Positions 17,966 through 25,756 of a DNA stretch of 64,000 nucleotides are shown here, in pieces. The notes beneath the pieces were generated by a model, which was given only the letters and a program-made list of their open reading frames with translations, did not search any database and was not told where the DNA came from. This DNA is from Desulfoscipio sp. XC116 (GTDB lineage Bacteria; Bacillota; Desulfotomaculia; Desulfotomaculales; Desulfallaceae), in NCBI RefSeq assembly GCF_039851975.1, contig NZ_CP156660.1, positions 1,679,035 to 1,743,034 on the forward strand. The letters run 5' to 3'. Numbering within the stretch: position 1 is the first letter of the stretch; every line of letters starts with the position of its first letter. A program made the position numbers and the translations under genes.

Positions 17966-19744
17966 ATGCGATTATCTTTATCCAAATCAAAAAACGCCAC
18001 CTCTTTTTATGTGATTAAGTCCGTCTATGAAAAGGGGGTGCGCTCCACTAAAATCGTTGAAAAACTTGGCACGGAAAAGGAGCTCCGTAAAAAATTAAAC
18101 GGTCGTGATCCCTACGAATGGGCTAAGGCTTATATCGATGAACTTAATCGTCAAGAAAAAGAATCTCAACGCAAAGTTATAGTTGAGTTTTCCCCTACAA
18201 AAGTTATCGCTAAAGATCGCCAGGCTTCATTCAATGGCGGCTATTTGTTCTTGCAAAGTCTGTATCACAGTTTGGGTCTACATAAAATTTGTGCTGTCCT
18301 TCAGAAAAAATACAAAATCACCTTTGATTTAAATACGATTCTTGCCTCGCTCCTTTATGGCCGCATCCTCTTTCCCGGCTCAAAGCTTGCTACCAAGGAA
18401 CTGGTGCGGAACTTTCTTGAGCAACCGCGCCTTGAGCTGCAGCATGTATATCGTGCATTGGAGATTTTAGCCAAGGAGAGTGATTTCATCCAAGCTCAGG
18501 TATATAAAAACAGCCTTAACGCTTGCAAGCGCAACACAGCGGTTTTGTTCTATGACTGCACTAACTTCTTCTTTGAAATTGAACAGGCTGAGGGCTTAAA
18601 ACAGTATGGCAAAGGCAAGGAGAACCGTCCGAATCCCCTTGTGGAAATGGGATTGTTTATGGATGGTGATGGTGTTCCTTTGGCTTTCTGTATTCATCCC
18701 GGAAATACCAATGAGCAGGTGACCCTGAAACCTTTAGAACGGAAAATCCTTGCCAATTTTAAACTCTCTCAATTTGTTGTCTGTACTGATGCCGGTCTTG
18801 CCAGTACCGCCAACCGGAAGTTTAACGACATCCAAGAGCGAGCTTTTATCACCACCCAGTCGATCAAGAAGTTGAAGCAATTTTTGAAAGAGTGGGCGCT
18901 CGATCCGGCAGACTGGAGCCTTAATAAACACAAGAGTGAAACGTCTTCGCACGATAAGACGAAAACCTCTTACAATCTAACGGAAGTCATTCAGCGGTTT
19001 CAAAGCGACACGACCTCAGAAGAGGAGAAAAAAACGCTGGAATCTATGGTTTTCTATAAAGAACGCTGGCTCAAGGAGGGTGATCTTGAACAAAGGTTGA
19101 TTGTGACCTTTTCTTTAAAATATAAAAATTATCAGGAGATCATACGCAGCAATCAGATTGAACGCGCCCGTAAAATCATGGAGAAAAACCCAGCCAAACT
19201 AAAAAAGTGTAATGCTAATGATTACCGGAGGTTTATTCAAAAGAGTTTTTGCACTCCTGATGGTGAGCTTGCTGAAAAAGAGTTGCTCAGCATCAATCAA
19301 GATGTGATCAATGAGGAGGCGCAATATGATGGCTTCTATGCGGTTTGTACCAATTTAGAAGATTCTATTTCTGATATCGTTAAGGTGAACAAGGGACGAT
19401 GGGAGATTGAAGAATGCTTTCGCATCATTAAGAGTGAATTTAAAGCCAGACCTGTTTATCTGAGCCGAGACGACCGGATTACGGCTCACTTTATGACCTG
19501 TTTCCTGTCGTTGATCCTCTATCGAATGCTGGAAAAGAAACTGGGGGGCGAATTCACATGTAAAGAGATTTTAACAACGATACGGGATATGAATTTCTAC
19601 AAGATCCCTGGAGAAGGGGTTGTTCCTACGTATAAACGCACCAATATCACGGATGCTTTGCATAGCCATTTTGGATTTCGAACAGACTACGAGATCGTAA
19701 ATACAAAAGAGCTAAAAAGAATTTTTAATTTCACTAAGAAATAA
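17966..19744 (+). CDS. IS1634-family DDE transposase
   Basis: A 592-residue IS4-related transposase. Candidate catalytic residues are Asp in VLFYDCTNFFFE (about 195), Asp in VVCTDAGLAS (about 272), and Glu in GRWEIEECFRIIKSEF (about 490), the last being the YREK-like region, followed by the hydrophobic HFMTCFLSLILYRML helix typical of IS1634. The N-terminus (MRLSLSKSKNATSFYVIKSVYE) is also characteristic. The frame is complete, so the element may be active. Base composition is more AT-rich than the flanking genes. Confidence 0.93.
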   Translation: MRLSLSKSKNATSFYVIKSVYEKGVRSTKIVEKLGTEKELRKKLNGRDPYEWAKAYIDELNRQEKESQRKVIVEFSPTKVIAKDRQASFNGGYLFLQSLYHSLGLHKICAVLQKKYKITFDLNTILASLLYGRILFPGSKLATKELVRNFLEQPRLELQHVYRALEILAKESDFIQAQVYKNSLNACKRNTAVLFYDCTNFFFEIEQAEGLKQYGKGKENRPNPLVEMGLFMDGDGVPLAFCIHPGNTNEQVTLKPLERKILANFKLSQFVVCTDAGLASTANRKFNDIQERAFITTQSIKKLKQFLKEWALDPADWSLNKHKSETSSHDKTKTSYNLTEVIQRFQSDTTSEEEKKTLESMVFYKERWLKEGDLEQRLIVTFSLKYKNYQEIIRSNQIERARKIMEKNPAKLKKCNANDYRRFIQKSFCTPDGELAEKELLSINQDVINEEAQYDGFYAVCTNLEDSISDIVKVNKGRWEIEECFRIIKSEFKARPVYLSRDDRITAHFMTCFLSLILYRMLEKKLGGEFTCKEILTTIRDMNFYKIPGEGVVPTYKRTNITDALHSHFGFRTDYEIVNTKELKRIFNFTKK

Positions 19745-19770
19745 AACATTACTCATTTTTATAGAATATG

Positions 19771-19815
19771 AAAAAAGCCTATGACCCTTTATTACCAAGG
19801 GATATAGGCTTTTTG
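19771..19815 (+). terminator. Transposase terminator
   Basis: A stem of AAAAAGCCTAT and ATAGGCTTTTT with inner CCCTT/AAGGG pairs, then T; it lies 27 bases after the transposase stop. Confidence 0.8.
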
Positions 19816-19840
19816 TCTCCACATAAGTGTCAAAGATGAG

Positions 19841-19920
19841 ATCTAAGTCCTAAAAACAACTCTAATAAACTAAATACGCTTTCTACCTTAATCAATACAA
19901 GGAAAACCTGTAGTACAATC
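19841..19920 (+). repeat. Right copy of 80-bp direct repeat
   Basis: Identical to 17749-17828; marks the right boundary of the insertion. Confidence 0.93.
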
Positions 19921-19989
19921 ATAGATACGGCAGATTCATGGCTGCTGTAAGGCGCCGGGATAATGTATGTATTCCGCGTTAAATTCGGT

Positions 19990-20427
19990 TTATCTGACAA
20001 CCAACACCGGGCATGGGGCATGCTTGGTGATCCGGTTGCTTACGCTGCCCATTACGTAGCCTTTAATTTCGCCTAAACCACGGCTGCCTACGACAATTAA
20101 ATCGTATTGCCCGTCTTTGGCCTCTTGAATAATTTCCTGAGAGGGATGGCCCCACAAAAGTTTTTTATCTATAATGACTCCGCGATCGGTGAATTCTTTC
20201 CGGGCATCATCAAGTATTGTTTCGCCGTTGGCTGCAAACTCTTCTGCTAGCTGGTTGAAATCTATGGCTGCCTGAACTTGATGGCTGCTCACAAAATTAG
20301 TCAGGTTGGGAACGACATGAAGAAAAGTTACCTGTGCTCCAAAACCGGCTGCAATTTGCATGGCGTGCTCCGCTGCTGCTATAGAACGATGCGAGCCGTC
20401 CAAGGGAACTAAAATCTTTTTATACAT
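19990..20427 (-). CDS. Universal stress protein (UspA family)
   Basis: A 145-residue single-domain Usp. The start MYKKILVPLDGS and the ATP-binding motif GSRGLGEIKGYVMGSVSNRI, close to the G-2x-G-9x-G(S/T) rule, are intact, so it is probably an ATP-binding type. The cellular role is not defined by sequence. AGGAGG lies nine bases before the ATG. The IS landed about 70 bases beyond its stop. Confidence 0.92.
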   Translation of the reverse strand: MYKKILVPLDGSHRSIAAAEHAMQIAAGFGAQVTFLHVVPNLTNFVSSHQVQAAIDFNQLAEEFAANGETILDDARKEFTDRGVIIDKKLLWGHPSQEIIQEAKDGQYDLIVVGSRGLGEIKGYVMGSVSNRITKHAPCPVLVVR

Positions 20428-20463
20428 TTAGTAAGACCTCCTCTGAAAGTGAAAGTTTTCATT

Positions 20464-20492
20464 ATAATATATTACATTGATTAATATTGCAA
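20464..20492 (-). promoter_or_regulatory. Promoter of the universal stress gene
   Basis: On the minus strand TTGCAA (20492-20487) and TATTAT (20469-20464) are 17 bases apart, 37 bases before the ATG. Confidence 0.65.
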
Positions 20493-20646
20493 GGTGACTG
20501 CTACTCTCAAGATTTGACGAGTCATCTCTGTTGCGATATTCTGCGGTTGAGCGTTCGGGTGCCGGACACTGCGGATGGTGACTCGGCCGCCGGTTGAAGA
20601 GGCGATGGGAATTAGCGACAATAGGCAAAACAGGTGCACAAAGATA

Positions 20647-20675
20647 TTGTCAATATATAACAGACGTGATAAAAT
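20647..20675 (+). promoter_or_regulatory. Promoter of rnhA
   Basis: TTGTCA and TAAAAT separated by 17 bases, about 70 bases before the GTG start. The rest of the 20428-20743 gap shows no gene. Confidence 0.7.
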
Positions 20676-20743
20676 TACCAGCATGCAGTTTTAGAGTTGT
20701 TTTGGGCAATGTGAAGTAATCTTAAATTAAAGTAGGTGATCAA

Positions 20744-21202
20744 GTGAAAGAAGTTGATATATATACGGACGGGGCTTGCAGTGGTAATCCCGGGCCGGGG
20801 GGCTATGGCGCTGTCTTAAAGTATGGCGGTCATGAAAAAGAGTTGGCCGGCGCGTATGAAAATACCACAAACAATCGCATGGAATTAATGGCTGTTATCA
20901 AGGGTTTGGAATGTTTGAAGGAACCTTGCCGGGTAACGGTATATTCGGACAGTAAATATGTGATAGACGCTATGACCAAGGGGTGGGTTACCAAGTGGCG
21001 GGCCAAAGGTTGGATGCGCAACGACAAGGAGCCGGCGAAAAATGTGGATTTGTGGAAGCGATTATTGCAGCTGGCCGAAGGTCACCAGTTGCGGTGGGTG
21101 TGGGTAAAGGGCCATGCTGACAACGAGTACAACAATCGTTGTGACAGGCTGGCAGTGGATGCCATAACAAATTGCCCTCGGTTGTCGGATAGCCCTTTGT
21201 AA
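20744..21202 (+). CDS. rnhA: Ribonuclease HI
   Basis: A 152-residue RNase HI. The four metal ligands are present: Asp9 ([15 protein letters not shown]), Glu47 (NNRMELMAV), Asp69 (YSDSKYV) and Asp134 (NRCDRLAV), with catalytic His124 in VKGHADN and the basic protrusion [13 protein letters not shown]. It cuts RNA in RNA-DNA hybrids. The start is GTG with AGTAGGTG upstream. It is the only plus-strand gene in its neighbourhood. Confidence 0.95.
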   Translation: MKEVDIYTDGACSGNPGPGGYGAVLKYGGHEKELAGAYENTTNNRMELMAVIKGLECLKEPCRVTVYSDSKYVIDAMTKGWVTKWRAKGWMRNDKEPAKNVDLWKRLLQLAEGHQLRWVWVKGHADNEYNNRCDRLAVDAITNCPRLSDSPL

Positions 21203-21222
21203 AATATTTGGTTGAAACTTTA

Positions 21223-21711
21223 TTAGCCATGGGAGTAAACGGCCCAGAAAAACCAGATAATCATGGTTATTTGGATAGCCAGCTTTACTATAGCTCCGCC
21301 CAACAGGCCCAGCAGCGTGCCCACACCGGACCGGAGCGCGTTATTTAACGGCCGTTGATTCAGCAGCTCCCCGCCTACGGCCCCTGCAAAGGGTCCAAAA
21401 ATAATGCCCGCAGGTCCCAGAAAAATAATGCCCACCAAGGTGCCGACGACACTGCCGTACACGGCATACCTGGAACCGCCGTATCTTTTGACGCCATAAA
21501 CCCCGGCCAAGTAATCCGTGGCGTATACTAAAGCTGCTGCCAGGGCTTGCCCGATAAAAAAAACGGTATTTAAGGCGGCGAATTTTGTTAGGAAGCCGTA
21601 AATCAGCATACCCACCCATATTAATACAGCCCCCGGTATTATTGGCAATAATGAACCGGCCAGACCTACAATAAAAAACAGCACGGCCAGAATCATGGCC
21701 AGCACATGCAT
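21223..21711 (-). CDS. DUF456 membrane protein
   Basis: A 162-residue hydrophobic protein with four or five spans and Gly-rich turns (SLLPIIPGAVLIWVGM, GIIFGPFAGAVGGELL), matching the DUF456 family, whose function is unknown. GGAGGTG precedes the ATG by five bases. It faces rnhA tail to tail, 20 bases apart. Confidence 0.85.
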   Translation of the reverse strand: MHVLAMILAVLFFIVGLAGSLLPIIPGAVLIWVGMLIYGFLTKFAALNTVFFIGQALAAALVYATDYLAGVYGVKRYGGSRYAVYGSVVGTLVGIIFLGPAGIIFGPFAGAVGGELLNQRPLNNALRSGVGTLLGLLGGAIVKLAIQITMIIWFFWAVYSHG

Positions 21712-21803
21712 ACGTTCACCTCCAAAAAGCAGGTTTTTAGCGGCACTTTTTTATTATTGTATATTAATTTATTTTGGGCGTCTATATGTTGTTTTATAAA
21801 TAG

Positions 21804-21827
21804 AAAAAACGGGGCCCAAGGCCCCGT
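21804..21827 (-). terminator. Terminator of the Ser-rich peptide gene
   Basis: An 8-bp stem (ACGGGGCC with GGCCCCGT, 3-base loop) followed by six T on the minus strand. Confidence 0.8.
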
Positions 21828-21905
21828 CAAACATTTAGACTGCATTTTATGTTTGTAAAAATCATGTAGTGGTTTCTGCCCTGATGTCGGGCAGAATGGT
21901 AACAT

Positions 21906-22067
21906 TTACAGGTCTTCTGAACAACTTTTCTCCGATGGCGAATTCTCCATTGATTCTTCTTCAGAGGATTTAGATTTTAATGATTCCTGCGATTTGACAC
22001 TGCCGCATCCGCCCTTGGAATCGCTTGAACTTAAACTTGCATCGGATGAGCTAAATATTTTGGACAA
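21906..22067 (-). CDS. Ser-rich acidic 53-residue peptide
   Basis: A short frame starting with TTG at 22067, with AGGAGG ten bases upstream, and ending about 80 bases before a clean minus-strand terminator. The product is 53 residues, over one third Ser, with many Glu/Lys and two Cys (MSKIFSSSDASLSSSDSK, GGCGS, then SSEEESMENSPSEKSC). No domain, signal or membrane segment is visible; it should be disordered. The terminator and ribosome site argue for a real gene. Function unknown; a precursor or spore-type peptide are only possibilities. Confidence 0.55.
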   Translation of the reverse strand: MSKIFSSSDASLSSSDSKGGCGSVKSQESLKSKSSEEESMENSPSEKSCSEDL

Positions 22068-22162
22068 GAGTTCATCACCTCCTGCCCATATTGTACCCGC
22101 CGATGCGGCGTTAAATACAGATGATGATGAATTTTAAGGAAATCGCAGTGCATATGAAATTA

Positions 22163-22540
22163 TTATAATGGGCAACTGGCAATGAGTTTATTGACCAGCT
22201 GTTCACAAAGGTTCTTAATTTGTTTAATTTGCACGTCTGTTGCATGTTCCACATGGATGCCCGCTACTACCACTACCGGGCAGTTATAATTGATGGCTAC
22301 TTTTTCCGCCAGTGGCTTAGCAAGTTCATCCTCTTTATGTCCCAGCTCAGGGATAACAATAGAGTTGCAGCTTACTTTTCCTGGTTCGGTTAAACTCGGC
22401 CGGGGATGGGTGATTACGGTGGCGCCGATATGCGGCTTATCGCCGCCCAGCAGTTGGATGATCAGGCCCGAAGCGGTGCGTGTTGCAAGCATGTGCACTT
22501 CCAGAGGAGGCTGTCCGGCGCGAAAGTGTTTAAATTCCAC
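22163..22540 (-). CDS. LpdD-like protein
   Basis: A protein of about 125 residues. Visible signatures are GATVITHPRPS, SCNSIVIPELGHKEDELAKPLAEKVA and VVVVAGIHVEHATDVQIKQI. This resembles the small family that contains LpdD, the accessory subunit or chaperone of UbiD-type gallate decarboxylase, recalled from memory and not searched. The GTG at 22540 is chosen because AAGGAGGTG lies seven bases upstream; the open frame runs 19 codons further into the preceding gene. It follows the methyltransferase gene by 16 bases and is probably cotranscribed. A UbiD-type enzyme (mqnL) is encoded elsewhere in the window. Confidence 0.6.
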   Translation of the reverse strand: MEFKHFRAGQPPLEVHMLATRTASGLIIQLLGGDKPHIGATVITHPRPSLTEPGKVSCNSIVIPELGHKEDELAKPLAEKVAINYNCPVVVVAGIHVEHATDVQIKQIKNLCEQLVNKLIASCPL

Positions 22541-22556
22541 TGGTACACCTCCTTTA

Positions 22557-23687
22557 CTAGAGGCTTTTAACTTGAACAAGTACTTTGAAAATATCACCCA
22601 TGCCGCCGGGTAAAACCAGCTGTTTAATGGCGGACGTTACTTTGGCAAGCTCCGGATTGGGTGTGTAGTCCGGTTGTTTTTGCAGGGCATCTAAAATGCC
22701 CAGATTTAATAAAAATTGCGGTTGACTGGTAAGTTCTATTTTCTGCAGTCCCAGTTGATGGCCCCAGGTGATCAAAGTGGAAAAATTAACGTGAGCGGTT
22801 ATATCCTGCCGACCGATATTGATCAAGGGATTGTCAGCCAGATGGTGCTTGTGGAAACAGCGCAGAGTACCGTTAAAACGGTGTTCAGAGTAAAGCTCCC
22901 GGGATGTTGCACCGTAGTCAATGGTTAATAGATAGCCTTGCTTTAAGTGGCCGGCTATTTCAGTGAGCCAATTGTGGGCCTGCAGGTTGACTTCGGCTCG
23001 CTGGCCGTTTTCCAGCCGTATGTTTTGCATATTGAAGTATTCGGCTAATTTTGCAGTTGATGGAGGTCCCGCAGCCAATTCAAATAAGCTGTGGTCATTG
23101 TCACATAGACTTACGTACAGTTCCGCCAGGCCGCTGTCGTTTTGCTCGACCAGGTGCACCGGAAAGGCGTCCACCAGTTCGTTGGCCAATATGCAGCCGT
23201 TTTCTATATATCCCGGGTTAATTTCCGTTAGTTTGCTTATCCAGTGGAATTTATTAATTTCCACCCCTGGTCGGTTATCACCCGGAATGGGTTCGGACAG
23301 TGTTTTTTGCTGCAATTCTTTTAGCGTGCTGCTGATTTCTATTAAATAATATTCTAGCGCTGCGTGTAAATCGGGGTAATTCCGGTGTATAGCGGTGGTA
23401 ATGTCTCTGGGCAGAATGCCGGTACCCGGACCGTACTCGGCCACTACCCACCGGTCCGGCCGGCCGTTCGAATCCCACATTTGGTAAAGCCGACGGGCCA
23501 GCATGGCGCCAAACAGCGGGCTGACGCCGGGCGCTGTGTAAAAGTCACCGGCTCGCCCGATTTTAGTACCCGGCGATGTATAGTAGCCCAGTTCGGGGTG
23601 ATAAAGGGCCTGCTCCATGAACCGGGCAAAGGTGATGGGACCGCCTGAAGTTATTTCTTGTTGAATAATGCCGGACAGAACAGACAC
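22557..23687 (-). CDS. MidA/NDUFAF7-family SAM-dependent methyltransferase
   Basis: A 376-residue protein of the COG1565 (DUF185) family: GPITFARFMEQALYHPELGYYTS at the N-terminus, GDFYTAPGVSPLFGAMLARR, the SAM motif VVAEYGPGTGILPRDI, and NELVDAFPVHLV. The mitochondrial homologue methylates an Arg of a complex I subunit; bacterial targets are not known. A GTG three codons inside the open frame (23687) has AAGGAG at eight bases and is the likelier start. Confidence 0.85.
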   Translation of the reverse strand: MSVLSGIIQQEITSGGPITFARFMEQALYHPELGYYTSPGTKIGRAGDFYTAPGVSPLFGAMLARRLYQMWDSNGRPDRWVVAEYGPGTGILPRDITTAIHRNYPDLHAALEYYLIEISSTLKELQQKTLSEPIPGDNRPGVEINKFHWISKLTEINPGYIENGCILANELVDAFPVHLVEQNDSGLAELYVSLCDNDHSLFELAAGPPSTAKLAEYFNMQNIRLENGQRAEVNLQAHNWLTEIAGHLKQGYLLTIDYGATSRELYSEHRFNGTLRCFHKHHLADNPLINIGRQDITAHVNFSTLITWGHQLGLQKIELTSQPQFLLNLGILDALQKQPDYTPNPELAKVTSAIKQLVLPGGMGDIFKVLVQVKSL

Positions 23688-23743
23688 TATAACCACTCCT
23701 TGTCAAGGCAATATATAAGGCTGTCTTCATTACCGATCATCTG

Positions 23744-23824
23744 TCAATTCCGAGACGCCCACTTCTGTAAGTGGGCGTTCCTATTTTTATTTCAGGTGGG
23801 GTGAAATCCCCGTCTGAATGCCGG
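23744..23824 (+). repeat. Dispersed three-hairpin element, truncated copy A
   Basis: Begins TCAATTCCGAGAC, has hairpin 1 (GCCCACTT / AAGTGGGC) and hairpin 2 (TTCAG, GGGG / CCCC, CTGAA) and the AT-rich spacer between them, but lacks hairpin 3. Its right edge touches the selB stop codon. Shared order with copies at 38946, 43055 and 51008. Confidence 0.75.
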
Positions 23825-25756
23825 TTATCCATTGTTTTTCTCTCCGGACAATGATCTTCCGGCCACACGCTTATCCCCTACCCGCCGGGTAATTTTTTCA
23901 CGATCCAGATACTCCAGCAGCGGCAGCGCGTATTTACGGGAGGTTTGCAGTAGATCCCGTACCTCGCCCAGTGATAACTCTCCTTTTTGGGCCAGGTGGT
24001 CTTTTATTAGCTCCACGGCTTCCGCCAGGGCACGGTGGTGGAAGAACAAGCCCTCCGCTATTTTTACCAGCGTACCTTGTGTCAGCAGGTAATTTAGCAG
24101 CTCCATGTCATTCTTGTTTATCCCTGCTTCCCGTGTTGCTTCATCCCAACCCGGAGGTTGATACGGAGCAGCCAGATAAATTTTTTCCAGCTGTTTGATT
24201 CCCGTACTCTGGGCGGGACTGGGTTGCGGGTTGAATCCGCGGACGGCCACGCTATTGGCTCGTAAATCAATACTGCCTTTTTGTTCCAGGTGCACCAGCA
24301 GCATTTGAAACTGCTTATTGTTCTGGGCGGTGAATAAACGGGAGCGCAGTTCCTCCTTGGGATATCCTTCCCGCAAGGGGAATTTCTGATGGTAATCCAG
24401 CAGAGCTTGTTTTATTTTATCTTCCCATCCGGCCAGTATCCGGGGTGGTATGTAAGCTTTTTCTCCTTCGTAGACCAACTCTACAGCTTGTCCATGGTCC
24501 AGCAGTTCCTGCAGTGCTCTGCCTGTTATATCCGCAGCCAGGTTTGTTCCCGCGCATAAATCGGCCGGTGTGCATAAACGGGCGCTTGCCGTTAGGAATT
24601 GCTCCAGTAGTTCGGCAGGGGTACCCTTTTCCGCGGTAGCCAGTGCTTTGATAAGCTCGTCCCGGTAACGCTTGTGTTTGACGGCGGTGGGATCAACGAC
24701 AAGTCCGCCGCCGATGGTGCGCATAGGCGAATAGGAACGAATCACCAGGTGGTCTCCCCTGGCCGCCACTGCCGGTTCCTCTAACTGTAACTGTATGTAA
24801 GCCTGAGCGCCCGGTTCCAGCTCCTCGCGATCCAGCAAGATCACCCGGGCTAATATTTCAGCAGTGCCCAGGTATACCCGTACCCTGGCCCGGTGCTTTA
24901 AAGGTCTGGGAGCGCTCGGTAAAAAGCGCAATTTAACATCCAGCCGGTGGGATGGCTTAAGGCTGCCCGGTACTGCCAGTACTTGGCCGCGTTTAAGTTC
25001 GCCGGTTTCCAGTCCGGATAAGTTAATAGCCACTCGCTGGCCGGCTTCGGCTGTATTCATCCTGTGCCCGTGCACCTGGACATTGCGTACCCGGTACACT
25101 TCGCCGGCCGGGTAAATTTGCAGGCTGTCTCCGGTGTTTATTTGACCGGTAAGCAGTGTGCCCGTGGCCACGGTGCCAAAGCCGGTAACTGTAAATACGC
25201 GGTCCACAGGCAAGCGCGGCGGTCCGGTAGATGACCTTTCTTTTATATCGGCGGCCAGTTGATTAATCTCGCGCAGCAGTTCGCCAATGCCTTCGCCGTT
25301 GACGGCGGATACGTTAATGAGCGGCGCCTGCTCCAGTACGGTGCCTTCTAAAAAATCGTGGATATCTTCGGTGACCATGTCCAGCCATTCTGTGTCTACC
25401 AGATCTTTTTTGGTAATCACCACCACACCTCGTTTGATATCGAGGAGTTGGATAATGTCCATATGTTCCCTGGTCTGGGGCATGACTCCTTCGTCGGCGG
25501 CGATGACCAATAAAACAATATCTATACCGCCTACCCCTGCCAGCATGTTCTTAATAAATCTTTCGTGACCGGGCACATCAATAATGCCTGCGGTTTGACC
25601 GCCGGCCAGCTTAAGATAGGCAAAACCCAATTCTATGGAAATGCCGCGCTCTTTTTCTTCCTTGAGCCGGTCGGTGTCCACACCCGTCAGTGCTTTGATG
25701 AGCACTGTTTTGCCGTGATCCACGTGGCCAGCCGTACCAATAATAATATGTTTCAC
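23825..25756 (-). CDS. selB: Selenocysteine-specific elongation factor SelB
   Basis: A 643-residue SelB. The GTPase domain opens with GTAGHVDHGKTVLIKALTG, then DVPGHERFIKNM and TKKDLVD; EF-Tu-like domains 2 and 3 follow to about 370, and the C-terminal half is a chain of winged helices (e.g. LREGYPKEELRSRLF, LSLGEVRDLLQTSRKYALPLLEYLDREK) that bind the SECIS stem-loop. It brings Sec-tRNA to in-frame UGA. The GTG start overlaps the selA stop by 4 bases. With tRNA-Sec at 9.9 kb this shows that the host makes selenoproteins; none is recognised in the window. Confidence 0.96.
   Translation of the reverse strand: MKHIIIGTAGHVDHGKTVLIKALTGVDTDRLKEEKERGISIELGFAYLKLAGGQTAGIIDVPGHERFIKNMLAGVGGIDIVLLVIAADEGVMPQTREHMDIIQLLDIKRGVVVITKKDLVDTEWLDMVTEDIHDFLEGTVLEQAPLINVSAVNGEGIGELLREINQLAADIKERSSTGPPRLPVDRVFTVTGFGTVATGTLLTGQINTGDSLQIYPAGEVYRVRNVQVHGHRMNTAEAGQRVAINLSGLETGELKRGQVLAVPGSLKPSHRLDVKLRFLPSAPRPLKHRARVRVYLGTAEILARVILLDREELEPGAQAYIQLQLEEPAVAARGDHLVIRSYSPMRTIGGGLVVDPTAVKHKRYRDELIKALATAEKGTPAELLEQFLTASARLCTPADLCAGTNLAADITGRALQELLDHGQAVELVYEGEKAYIPPRILAGWEDKIKQALLDYHQKFPLREGYPKEELRSRLFTAQNNKQFQMLLVHLEQKGSIDLRANSVAVRGFNPQPSPAQSTGIKQLEKIYLAAPYQPPGWDEATREAGINKNDMELLNYLLTQGTLVKIAEGLFFHHRALAEAVELIKDHLAQKGELSLGEVRDLLQTSRKYALPLLEYLDREKITRRVGDKRVAGRSLSGEKNNG

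Larger units (their letters stand above)
17829..19840 (+). mobile_element. IS1634-type insertion sequence, about 2.0 kb
   Basis: One transposase gene between imperfect inverted ends: the left end has TCTTTGACAGTTGCATGG from 17832 and the right end, read inward, TCTTTGACACTTATGTGG from 19836. A terminator-like hairpin just inside the left end and a second one after the transposase shield it from outside transcription. Perfect 80-bp direct repeats and an intact reading frame point to a recent insertion. Long, variable duplications are a known trait of the IS1634 family. Confidence 0.9.

Noticed and set aside
17749-19920. The 80-bp repeats as IS long terminal repeats or att sites
   Set aside because: The inverted IS ends lie just inside the repeats, the repeats themselves carry no recombination signature, and there is no integrase gene; target duplication explains them better.
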